A stretch of 64,000 nucleotides of DNA from Actinomadura rayongensis. GTDB lineage: Bacteria > Actinomycetota > Actinomycetes > Streptosporangiales > Streptosporangiaceae. The stretch is taken from contig NZ_WUTW01000005.1 of NCBI RefSeq assembly GCF_009831215.1, positions 186,001 through 250,000 on the forward strand, in the 5' to 3' direction. This document shows, piece after piece, positions 8,913 through 16,357 of this stretch (the stretch's first letter is position 1; each line of letters begins with the position of its first letter). Under the pieces are notes generated by a model that saw nothing but the letters and a program-made list of their open reading frames with translations, was not told where the DNA came from and did not search any database. Both the position numbers and the translations under genes were made by a program.

Positions 8913-8939
8913 CCGCGGCCGGGACGGACCCGGCCGCGG
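8913..8939. terminator. bidirectional hairpin terminator
   Basis: Perfect 11-bp arms (8913-8923 CCGCGGCCGGG and 8929-8939) with a 5-base loop, immediately after the ATPase stop and just before the convergent ligase stop. Confidence 0.7.
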
Positions 8940-8948
8940 CCCGTCGGA

Positions 8949-10565
8949 TCACTCGGGCGCGGGCACCTGGACGAGCACGCGCCGCAGGACCTTGCCGGTC
9001 GCGTTGCGCGGCAGCTCGGCCGGGAAGTGGACGTCGCGCGGCACGGCGAACCGCGCCAGGTGCTGGCGGACGTGCGCCTTGACGGCCTCGGCGTCCAGCG
9101 GCTCGCCCGCCGGGTCCAGGACGAGGTGCGCCGCGAGCCGCTGCCCGAACTCGGCGTCCGGCACGCCCACCACGACCGCCTCGCGGACCTGCGGCAGCTT
9201 CAGCAGGACCTCCTCGACGGCGCTCGGGAAGATGTTCTCGCCGCCGGAGACGACCATGTCGTCGTCGCGGCCGTCCACGGTCAGCCGGCCCGCCTCGTCC
9301 ATGTGGCCGAGGTCGCCGAGGGAGATCATCCCGTCCTGCATCTCCTTGGTGGCGCCGTTGGTGTACCCGGCGAACATCAGCTCGTTCGCGGCGAAGATGC
9401 GGCCGGTGACGCCGGTCGGGACGGGCTTGCCGTCGGCGTCCAGGATCGCCACGCGCGTCCCGGGCGGGGCCGTGCCCGCGCAGCCGGGCTTGGCGCGCAG
9501 GTCGGCGGGGGTCGCGATCGTCACCCAGGACGCCTCGGTCGAGCCGTACAGGTTGTAGACGACCTCGCCGAACAGGTCCATGAACGCGGTGGACACCTGG
9601 CCGGGCAGGGCCGAGCCGCTGACGGCGCAGATCCGCAGGCTGCTCGTGTCGTACTTGGGGAACGTCTCGCCGGGCAGGTCCAGGATGCGGCGGAGCATGA
9701 CCGGGATCGCGATGAGCGTGGTGGCGCGGCTCTCGGCGAGCCGGGCGAGCGACCGCTCGGGGTCGAAGCGGCGCTGCAGGACCATCGTGGCGCGCAGCGA
9801 GATCGCGGCCTGGAGCATCGCGTAGCCCCAGGTGTGGAACAGCGGCGCCTCGATGAACATCGTCTCGTGCACGCGCAGCGGGATCCGGGACAGGATCGAC
9901 GCGAGCGGCTGGAGGCCCGGGTTCGAGTGCCGGTTGGCGCCCTTCGGCGTGCCGGTCGTGCCGGAGCTGAGCATGATCGTCCGGCCGGAGCGGCGCGGCG
10001 GCTCGATCTCGACCTGCGGGGTCGAGGCGATCAGCTCGTCCAGGCCCGAGTCGCCGCCGCCCGCCGTGATCGCGTGGACGCCGTCCGGCACGGCCGCGAG
10101 GAACTCGCCGAACTCGTGGTCGGCGATGACGACGTCGACGTTCTGCTCCTTCAGCACGGTGACGAGCTGGTCGACGCTCATCCCGGTGTTGAGCAGGACG
10201 GTGTCGGCGCCGCGCTTGCTGGCCCCGACGAGCGCTTCGAGCATGCCCCGGTGGTTGCGGCACAGCACCGCGACCGTCGGCGGCTCGCCGAAGCGGCCGA
10301 GCGCGGCGGCCAGCCGGTCGGTGCGGGCGTCGATCTCGCCGTAGGTGATCGCGCCGTCGTCGTCGAGGACGGCGACGCGCTCGGGGTCGCGGGCCGCGGC
10401 GGACACGAACGTGCCGCCGAGGTTCGTCCCCCAGCGCCGCAGCGCGGAGAGCTGCCGCACGACGCGCTGCGGCGGGCCGGGCTTCCACAGCCCGCTGCGC
10501 GCGAACATGCCGCCGACCCGTGCCGCCGACCGCGTCCGTTCGCCGATGTTCGAGGATCCGCTCAT
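8949..10565 (-). CDS. AMP-dependent acyl-CoA ligase (FadD-like)
   Basis: 538 residues from ATG at 10565. An adenylate-forming enzyme: phosphate-binding loop MLSSGTTGTPKG, the A5 motif YGSTEAS, hinge/A8 region GRDDDMVVSGGENIFP, and the C-terminal catalytic Lys in NATGKVLRR. It would activate a carboxylic acid, probably a fatty or aryl acid, to acyl-AMP and then acyl-CoA. The N-terminal 50 residues resemble actinobacterial FadD enzymes of the FadD2/FadD12 type. It is divergent from a TetR gene with an inverted repeat between them, a usual arrangement for local control. Confidence 0.88.
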   Translation of the reverse strand: MSGSSNIGERTRSAARVGGMFARSGLWKPGPPQRVVRQLSALRRWGTNLGGTFVSAAARDPERVAVLDDDGAITYGEIDARTDRLAAALGRFGEPPTVAVLCRNHRGMLEALVGASKRGADTVLLNTGMSVDQLVTVLKEQNVDVVIADHEFGEFLAAVPDGVHAITAGGGDSGLDELIASTPQVEIEPPRRSGRTIMLSSGTTGTPKGANRHSNPGLQPLASILSRIPLRVHETMFIEAPLFHTWGYAMLQAAISLRATMVLQRRFDPERSLARLAESRATTLIAIPVMLRRILDLPGETFPKYDTSSLRICAVSGSALPGQVSTAFMDLFGEVVYNLYGSTEASWVTIATPADLRAKPGCAGTAPPGTRVAILDADGKPVPTGVTGRIFAANELMFAGYTNGATKEMQDGMISLGDLGHMDEAGRLTVDGRDDDMVVSGGENIFPSAVEEVLLKLPQVREAVVVGVPDAEFGQRLAAHLVLDPAGEPLDAEAVKAHVRQHLARFAVPRDVHFPAELPRNATGKVLRRVLVQVPAPE

Positions 10566-10679
10566 CAACCTGTCACCCGCCGACCGTCATCACCGGCCGG
10601 CGTGCCCGGCCTCGGAGATGACCGTAAAGCCGCCGGGGCGGCCGGTCTCCTTCGCGGAGTCAGGTGTTCTGCCGGGTCC

Positions 10680-10697
10680 TTGTCATTTCGGTGACAA
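10680..10697. promoter_or_regulatory. inverted repeat between ligase and TetR genes
   Basis: TTGTCA (10680-10685) and TGACAA (10692-10697) form inverted arms around a 6-base spacer, about 115 bases upstream of the ligase and 130 upstream of the TetR start. It is a candidate TetR operator. The same half-site recurs in other intergenic regions of the window. Confidence 0.35.
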
Positions 10698-10826
10698 CAT
10701 CGGAAGATCGGTCTTTACCGGCCTGTCCTGGAACGATCGGTTTCTTCGCCCGGGTTTATGCGCCCCGCACATAATTGCGCGAATACCGTGCGTATCCGGG
10801 CCGGACGCGGGGCTAGGCTGACGGCC

Positions 10827-11585
10827 ATGACCAGTACCGGGACCGGACGCGAGCGCCCGGCGTTCCGGCGGCTGACCTCGGACCGGCGGCGCGAGGAGAT
10901 CATCTCGGCGGCGATCGCGACCTTCGGTAACCGGCCGGAACCGGACGTCTCGATCGACGACGTCGCCGCCGCGGCGGGCACGTCCCGCTCGTCGGTGTAC
11001 CGGTACTTCGACGGCAAGGGCGAGCTGTACGAGGTCGTCGCCGAGCGCGTCGGGACGATGCTCACCGACCGGCTCGCCGCCGTCGCGGGCACGTCGCCGT
11101 CGGACGCGCTGATGCGGCGCCTCGCGCTCTACTTCGACTTCCTGGAGGAGTACGAGGGCGGGTACGCCGGGATCCTCGGGATCGGCGCGGGACGCGCTCC
11201 GGAGGCCGCGCTGGCGGTCGCCGAGCGGGTCCGGCGGCGCATCTGCGACCTGACGTTCCGGACGCTGGAGCTGGCCGAGCCGAGCGAGCCGCTGCGCGTG
11301 GCCGTCCAGTCGTGGATCGCGGGCGTCGAGTGGGCGGGCGCGGAGTGGCTGCGGACGCGCAGCCCGTCCCGGCACGAGCTGGAGTTCATCCTCGGCGCGC
11401 AGTTCACCGCGCAACTCCTCGCCGTCGCCCCGCTCGACCCGGTCGCCGCCGACCGGATCACGTGGCTGCTGCGCGTCGAGCCGCCGACCTCGGGCTTCGG
11501 GCAGCTGATCCGCTCCGTCGCGGACGCGTTCGACCGCCGCGCCCTCGCCGCCCTCGCCGCCTTCCTCCCCGACCCCGAACACTGA
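10827..11585 (+). CDS. TetR family transcriptional regulator
   Basis: 252 residues from ATG at 10827. The N-terminal HTH is classical (EEIISAAIATFG, SIDDVAAAAGTSRSSVYRYF, GKGELY). The ligand domain contains YFDFLEEYEGGYAGIL and VQSWIAGVEWAGAEWL, closely resembling the TetR protein at 53126, so the two are paralogues. It probably represses the divergent acyl-CoA ligase gene in response to an acyl compound; this is inference from position. A Pro/Ala/Arg-poor linker then leads to a C-terminal tail without special features. Confidence 0.88.
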   Translation: MTSTGTGRERPAFRRLTSDRRREEIISAAIATFGNRPEPDVSIDDVAAAAGTSRSSVYRYFDGKGELYEVVAERVGTMLTDRLAAVAGTSPSDALMRRLALYFDFLEEYEGGYAGILGIGAGRAPEAALAVAERVRRRICDLTFRTLELAEPSEPLRVAVQSWIAGVEWAGAEWLRTRSPSRHELEFILGAQFTAQLLAVAPLDPVAADRITWLLRVEPPTSGFGQLIRSVADAFDRRALAALAAFLPDPEH

Positions 11586-11686
11586 ACCACCGCCCGCACG
11601 CGTCCCCGCCCCGCACCACCGCGCCACCGCGCCACCGCGCGGGCGCGGCGCCACCGCGCGGACGCGGCGTCGGCGCGCGGGTGTGG

Positions 11687-12925
11687 TTAGGGGGTCGGGG
11701 CGTAGGGGCGGTAGGGGGTCAGCAGGCGGCGGGTGCTGGTGCGCGGGCGCGTGACCGGCGCGTCGGCGCGGCCGGACGGGGCGCCGTGCCGGGCGTGCAG
11801 GATCATCTCCAGCTCCAGGCAGCGTCCCGGGTCGTGCAGGTCGGCGCCGAACAGCTCCTCCAGGTGCCGCAGGCGGTAGCGGACGGTCTGCGGGTGGACG
11901 TGCAGCCGGTTCCCCGCCTCGGTCGCGTTGAAGTTGCTCTCCAGCAAGGACAGCAGCGTCTCCGACAGCCGCTCGGTCTGCACCGGCGACAGGCCCGCGA
12001 GCGGGGCGAGCCGGGTGTCGGCGGCGTGCTCGATGAGGTCCTCTGCCATGAAGATCACGAGCGTGGGGACGTGGTCCATGCAGCGCACCAGGCCGTCCGC
12101 CGCGATCCGGCCGCGCCGGGCGAGCGCCATCGCGCGCCGTGCCCAGCGCAGCGACTCGGCGGCGCGCGCGGGCGGCAGCGCCGGGCCGAGGACGACGATC
12201 CAGTCGGCGAGCAGCGCGTCCAGCAGCCGCGCCCGCCCCGGGCCCTCGGGGTCGGGCACGACGAGGCACGGTTCGCTGCGCGCGAGGTCGACCAGGACGT
12301 CCGGCGGGAGCACGGGCGGCCGGGCGCCGGTGTCGGCGCGCGGGTGCAGCACGACGGCCGCCGCCGAGCGCGGGATCCGCCACCGGGCGGCGCGGGCCGC
12401 GTCGGCGACGTCGCCGGGGTCGCCGTCGTCCAGCAGCAGCGCGAGCAGCCGGGCGCGGCGGCGGCGGACCGCGTCGTCGCCGCCCGCCCGCTCGGCCTCG
12501 TAGCCGGCGGCGGCCTCGGCGGTGACGGCGTCGAGGTAGGTGAACTGCGCCTCGGCGAGCAGGCCGAGCGTCGCGCGGTCGATGTCGAGGGATTCGGCGG
12601 ACGCGGTCAGCGTCCGCCAGACCGCGCGGGCGCAGCGGTGCAGCGCGACGTGGAGTTCGTCCAGGTCCCGGCCGCGCAGCGCGGCGCCCCGGCCGAGTTC
12701 GCGGAAGCTCTCGGCGACGCGCGGCCAGGCGCCGCGCGGGTCGTCCACCAGCGCGTAGAACAGGCGCAGGCTCTCGCCGACCCAGGCGCGCACGTCCGCG
12801 CGGGCGGGGCCGGTCGCGTCGTCGGCCAGTTCGGCGGCGGCGACGGCCACGGCGGGCCGCATCCGCCGGACGATACCCGGCGGGATCGCCTCGAACGGAC
12901 GGACATCGAGTTCAGGCCGCGTCAT
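11687..12925 (-). CDS. PucR-type transcriptional regulator
   Basis: 412 residues from ATG at 12925. The C-terminal PucR HTH (NFNATEAGNRLHVHPQTVRY, then LRHLEELFG, about residues 320-385) binds DNA; the central part (about 130-310) looks like the GGDEF-like/CdaR spacer domain, with no known ligand motif. The N-terminal helical region is shared with the PucR genes at 13138 and 19357. A perfect 31-bp inverted repeat lies 21 bases upstream of the start codon, suggesting autoregulation. It is in tandem with the next PucR gene. Confidence 0.85.
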   Translation of the reverse strand: MTRPELDVRPFEAIPPGIVRRMRPAVAVAAAELADDATGPARADVRAWVGESLRLFYALVDDPRGAWPRVAESFRELGRGAALRGRDLDELHVALHRCARAVWRTLTASAESLDIDRATLGLLAEAQFTYLDAVTAEAAAGYEAERAGGDDAVRRRRARLLALLLDDGDPGDVADAARAARWRIPRSAAAVVLHPRADTGARPPVLPPDVLVDLARSEPCLVVPDPEGPGRARLLDALLADWIVVLGPALPPARAAESLRWARRAMALARRGRIAADGLVRCMDHVPTLVIFMAEDLIEHAADTRLAPLAGLSPVQTERLSETLLSLLESNFNATEAGNRLHVHPQTVRYRLRHLEELFGADLHDPGRCLELEMILHARHGAPSGRADAPVTRPRTSTRRLLTPYRPYAPTP

Positions 12926-12946
12926 GGCAACACTCCCCGCACACCG

Positions 12947-12977
12947 ACTCTTGTGGAACACCGAGTTCCACAAGAGT
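12947..12977. promoter_or_regulatory. perfect 13-5-13 inverted repeat, candidate operator
   Basis: Arms ACTCTTGTGGAAC (12947-12959) and GTTCCACAAGAGT (12965-12977) with a 5-base spacer. It lies 21 bases upstream of the PucR start codon. The long perfect dyad of moderate GC, with no following T-run, looks like a dimeric regulator site rather than a terminator. Confidence 0.6.
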
Positions 12978-13096
12978 GCCGTAGGACGCGCCGCCACGGA
13001 TTGTCACAGGAGCGAGCATTTTCCCGAACAGACCTCGCGCGACACTGCTAAAAAACCAAGAACGCGCAGGTCAGAAAGGGGTGCCAGAAACGCGAA

Positions 13097-13129
13097 ACCC
13101 GGCCGCCCAGAAGAACCGGACGGCCGGGT
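13097..13129 (-). terminator. hairpin terminator after the second PucR gene
   Basis: 9-bp arms ACCCGGCCG (13097-13105) and CGGCCGGGT (13121-13129), 15-base loop, 8 bases beyond the reverse-strand stop codon. Confidence 0.5.
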
Positions 13130-13137
13130 CGCCACGC

Positions 13138-14400
13138 TTACGGGACGGCGTGTTCCACTTCGGCGGGCGCGCTGTCGGACGTCGCGTACCGCGCGTGCAG
13201 GATCAGCTCCATCTCCAGGCAGCGCCGGGGATCGCGCAGGTCGTCGCCGAACAGGTCCTCCAGCTGCCGCAGGCGGTACCGGACGGTCTGCGGGTGCACG
13301 CGCAACCGGCGGCTCGCCTGCGCCGCGTTGAAGTTGTGCTCCAGCAGCGCCTGCAGCGTCTCGGTGAGCCGGTCGCGCTGCGCGGGCGCGAGGCCCGACA
13401 GCGGCGCGAGCCGGGTCGTGGCCGCGTCGTCGATCAGCTCGCCCGCGCGGAACACCACCAGCGACGGGAGATGGTCCGCGCTGCGCACCGGCCGGTCGAC
13501 CGGGAACGCGCCGCGCCGCGCGAGCACCAGCGTGTCCCGCGCCCAGCGCAGCGACTCGCGGGCGCGCGGCAGCGGCACCGTCGGGCCGACCGCGACGATC
13601 CAGTCCTGCGTCAGCGGGTCCAGCAGCGCGGCGCGGCCGGGGGCCTCCGGGTCGGGCAGCAGCAGCGACGGCTCGGGCATGCCCTGGTCGGCGAGCAGTT
13701 CGTCGGGGACGGCCAGCGGCGGCCGGAAGGTGCCGGTGTCGTCGCGTCCGACCTGCCCGGGCCGGGGCGCGACGGCCACCGCCGCGACCGTCGACGGCAG
13801 CGGCCAGCGGGCCTGCGTGGCCAGCGTCTCGATCGTCCCCTGGTCGCCGACCGGGTCGGCGAGCAGCAGCGCGAGCAGCCGGGCGCGGCGCAGCCGCTCG
13901 TCGCGGGCCGCGTCGCCGCACTCGGCCCGGTAGCCCTCGGCGACGACCGCCGACACCGCGTCCAGGTAGCTGAACTGGGCCTCCACCACGCGCAGCAGCG
14001 TGTCGTGGTCGAGGTCCAGCTCGTCGGCCAGCGAGGTGATGCCGCGCCACGCCGCGAGCGCCGACCGGCGCAGCGTCTGGTGCGACTCGATGGGGTCGCG
14101 GCCGTCGCGGGCGAGCTGCCGGCCCGCCGCGCGGTAGAAGGACGCGACGCGCCCCCAGCCGGTGCCGGGGTTCTCCAGCAGGTCGCAGAAGTGGGCGAGC
14201 CCGGCGACGATGCCGTCGCGGAGGCGTTCGGCGTGCGGGCTGCCCGGCCGGGGCGGCGCGTCGCCCGGCGGGCCGTCGGTCCGGCCGAGCAGCTCGCCGA
14301 GCAGCTCGTCGGCGGCGCCCTCCACGACGGGTCGCAGCCGGGTGCCGACCCAGGTCGGGATCGCCTCGAACGGGCGATGGTCGAGCGTTGTCGCGGTCAC
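13138..14400 (-). CDS. PucR-type transcriptional regulator (paralogue)
   Basis: 420 residues from GTG at 14400, preceded by GGGGGAG at 7 bases. It aligns with the preceding regulator throughout: DHRPFEAIP at the N-terminus, RARLLALLL in the middle, and the PucR HTH NFNAAQASRRLRVHPQTVRY near the C-terminus. The two clearly arose by duplication. PucR proteins usually control nearby catabolic genes; the closest enzyme is the AurF-like oxygenase 200 bases upstream on the same strand. Confidence 0.85.
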   Translation of the reverse strand: MTATTLDHRPFEAIPTWVGTRLRPVVEGAADELLGELLGRTDGPPGDAPPRPGSPHAERLRDGIVAGLAHFCDLLENPGTGWGRVASFYRAAGRQLARDGRDPIESHQTLRRSALAAWRGITSLADELDLDHDTLLRVVEAQFSYLDAVSAVVAEGYRAECGDAARDERLRRARLLALLLADPVGDQGTIETLATQARWPLPSTVAAVAVAPRPGQVGRDDTGTFRPPLAVPDELLADQGMPEPSLLLPDPEAPGRAALLDPLTQDWIVAVGPTVPLPRARESLRWARDTLVLARRGAFPVDRPVRSADHLPSLVVFRAGELIDDAATTRLAPLSGLAPAQRDRLTETLQALLEHNFNAAQASRRLRVHPQTVRYRLRQLEDLFGDDLRDPRRCLEMELILHARYATSDSAPAEVEHAVP

Positions 14401-14601
14401 GTGATCACTCCCCCGAGGAATGTTGATGGACCACCACCAAGCATCACGTATTACACGCTCACCCGATTGTGTGCGGCGGAAGACTTTTGACCCTTCCACC
14501 TCCCGCCGATTTACAAACCGGGTGGACGGCTGACAAACAAGCGAACGCGCCACGTTCCATGGCTTTTCATTCGTCCCATGACGTGGGACGCTGTCGTGTT
14601 T

Positions 14602-15552
14602 TCACCGAATCAGGCCGGCCCGGCGCCACAGCGCGGCACCGGGTCCGCTGATCAGTCCCAGCTCGTCGAGAAAGGGCACGATCTTAGAACCGAGCCAGTG
14701 ACGAGTGGCAAGATGATGCGGATTGGCGAGCGCCATCGCGCGCCCTTCGGCGGGCTCCAGGCCCACGCACCGGTACACCTCGGGGTCGATCATGAACTCC
14801 AGCGTGGCGGTCGCGCCGACCGCCGCGACGAGCCGGTGCCGGGCCAGCGCCGTCCGGCCGAGCCCGCGCACGCTCCGCTCGATCTCGGCCCGCGCGTACC
14901 GGACATGCCGCGCCTCCTCCACGACGTGGATGCGGCTGATCTCCCGGATGAGCGGCTGCACGAGCGGGTCCGCCATCGCCGCCCGCTGCATCCGGTCGAA
15001 GATCTCCTCGCCGACGAGGAACACCGCCCACATCGACGGCCCCGACCCGAGCGCCTTGAACAGCCGTCCGACGTTGCGCACCGGCGCGGGCGGCCCGTAC
15101 ACCGGCGTGCCGAGCCGTTCCATCAGCTTGGCGAACATGACGACGTGGCGCGTCTCGTCCCCGACCTCGGTCAGCCCGAACTGGGCGTGCGCGGTGCGCG
15201 GGTCCACGTCGTAGAGGAACCGCAGGAAGAGCTGCATCAGGCACATCTCCAGCCAGATCCCGGCGGCGGAGACGCTCGCCAGCTCGTGCCGCGACAGCTC
15301 GACGCGCTGGGCGTGGGTGAGGCCGTCCCAGAACGGCGTCCCGTACAGGGAGACGCGTTCGAACGGCAGGAACGGCTTCTCCTTGTCGAACGGCGCGGTC
15401 CAGTCGAGTTCGGCGTCGGGATCGAACGAGGCGCGGGCCGCCGAGCGCAGCAGCCGCAGCGCGACGGTCTCCCGGTCGCGGGCCATGCGGCGCGGACGCG
15501 GGCCGTTGTCAGGGGTCACGCCGCGCGGCGCCGGGACATTCGAGGTGGTCAT
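14602..15552 (-). CDS. AurF-like diiron oxygenase
   Basis: 316 residues from ATG at 15552 with AAGGA 8 bases upstream. The four-helix diiron scaffold is visible: RHELASVSA, the ExxH motif in GDETRHVVMF, the VGEEIFDRM helix and EEARHVRYARAEIE. These are the carboxylate and histidine ligands of AurF / p-aminobenzoate N-oxygenase family enzymes (PF11583 as I recall). AurF oxidises arylamines to nitro compounds; many actinobacterial relatives have unknown substrates. No biosynthetic cluster surrounds it, only PucR regulators. Confidence 0.8.
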   Translation of the reverse strand: MTTSNVPAPRGVTPDNGPRPRRMARDRETVALRLLRSAARASFDPDAELDWTAPFDKEKPFLPFERVSLYGTPFWDGLTHAQRVELSRHELASVSAAGIWLEMCLMQLFLRFLYDVDPRTAHAQFGLTEVGDETRHVVMFAKLMERLGTPVYGPPAPVRNVGRLFKALGSGPSMWAVFLVGEEIFDRMQRAAMADPLVQPLIREISRIHVVEEARHVRYARAEIERSVRGLGRTALARHRLVAAVGATATLEFMIDPEVYRCVGLEPAEGRAMALANPHHLATRHWLGSKIVPFLDELGLISGPGAALWRRAGLIR

Positions 15553-15692
15553 GGGCGGGTCCTTCACGCGGGAACGATCGGCGGTGGACGGCACGACTTT
15601 CCCGCGTCGCGAAGGGCGCCGAGAATACGGCTTTCGCTCGAAACCGCTGACGGCGTTGGCATTGTTCTGACAACCCGCCGCAGGAAGCGGAA

Positions 15693-15737
15693 GGCACCCG
15701 CCCGTTCCCTTGGGAGATAAGGGAACGGACGGGTGCC
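15693..15737 (-). terminator. strong hairpin terminator after the lipoprotein gene
   Basis: 19-bp arms (15693-15711 and 15719-15737, one G-T pair) with a 7-base loop, 28 bases past the stop codon of the lipoprotein gene. Confidence 0.75.
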
Positions 15738-15765
15738 ACTGTCCCGGCGCGGCGGACGAACCGCG

Positions 15766-16296
15766 TCAGGACTTCTTGACCTGGCAGGCCGGAACCGTGT
15801 CGAACGCCGTGGTCAGCGCCGGGTTCCTCCGCAGGTCGTCCCGGGGGCCGGTGTAGCTCACCGAGGCCAGCACCTGCTGGGACAGGCCGGCCAGCGCCGA
15901 CCGGAGCGACTTGGTGTCGGTGACCTTCGTGGTGTTCAGCTTCGTCCGGACCTGGTTCAGGACGGTCTTCGCGCCCTCCAGCTTGGTGAGCGCCGCGTCG
16001 TACGTCGCCTGACCGTCGCTGACCGGCGGAACGCCCGCCTTCTTCAGGCCCGCCTCCATCGTGTCCATCCGCCGGGCGAGCTGGGCGAGGAAGGCCGCGA
16101 TGTTGGCCTTGTACGCCTTCGCGTCCTCGGTGACCGCCGGCAGCCGGACCGCCTCGTTCAGCCCGATCGACGAGCAGACCTTCGCGGCCCACGCGGCCTG
16201 CGGCGTCGTGCGCGGCTTGTCGCCGGACGAACCGCAGCCCGCGGCGGCCGTGCCGAGCGTGACGGCCAGGGCCGCGCCGATGACCAGACGCCGCAT
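15766..16296 (-). CDS. small lipoprotein, paralogue of the one at 36595
   Basis: 176 residues. The signal peptide MRRLVIGAALAVTLGTAAAGC has a lipobox (AAGC), so the mature protein should be lipid-anchored on the outer face of the membrane. The mature part contains AWAAKVCSS near its start, a helical middle, and a C-terminal VPACQ; these two Cys are kept in the paralogue at 36595 (AWAGKVCSY and APQCS), suggesting a disulfide. No function is known. It lies 61 bases downstream of a DUF6801-FN3 gene, as its paralogue lies downstream of another. Confidence 0.75.
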   Translation of the reverse strand: MRRLVIGAALAVTLGTAAAGCGSSGDKPRTTPQAAWAAKVCSSIGLNEAVRLPAVTEDAKAYKANIAAFLAQLARRMDTMEAGLKKAGVPPVSDGQATYDAALTKLEGAKTVLNQVRTKLNTTKVTDTKSLRSALAGLSQQVLASVSYTGPRDDLRRNPALTTAFDTVPACQVKKS

Positions 16297-16318
16297 GGTG
16301 TTCTCCTCACAGGGCGAG

Positions 16319-16351
16319 GGGCCCGGCCGCCCGCGACGTGCGGCCGGGCCC
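16319..16351 (-). terminator. hairpin between DUF6801-FN3 and lipoprotein genes
   Basis: Perfect 12-bp arms GGGCCCGGCCGC (16319-16330) and its complement (16340-16351), loop of 9. It starts 6 bases past the upstream gene's stop and may attenuate rather than end transcription into the lipoprotein gene. Confidence 0.6.
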
Positions 16352-16357
16352 GTCGCG

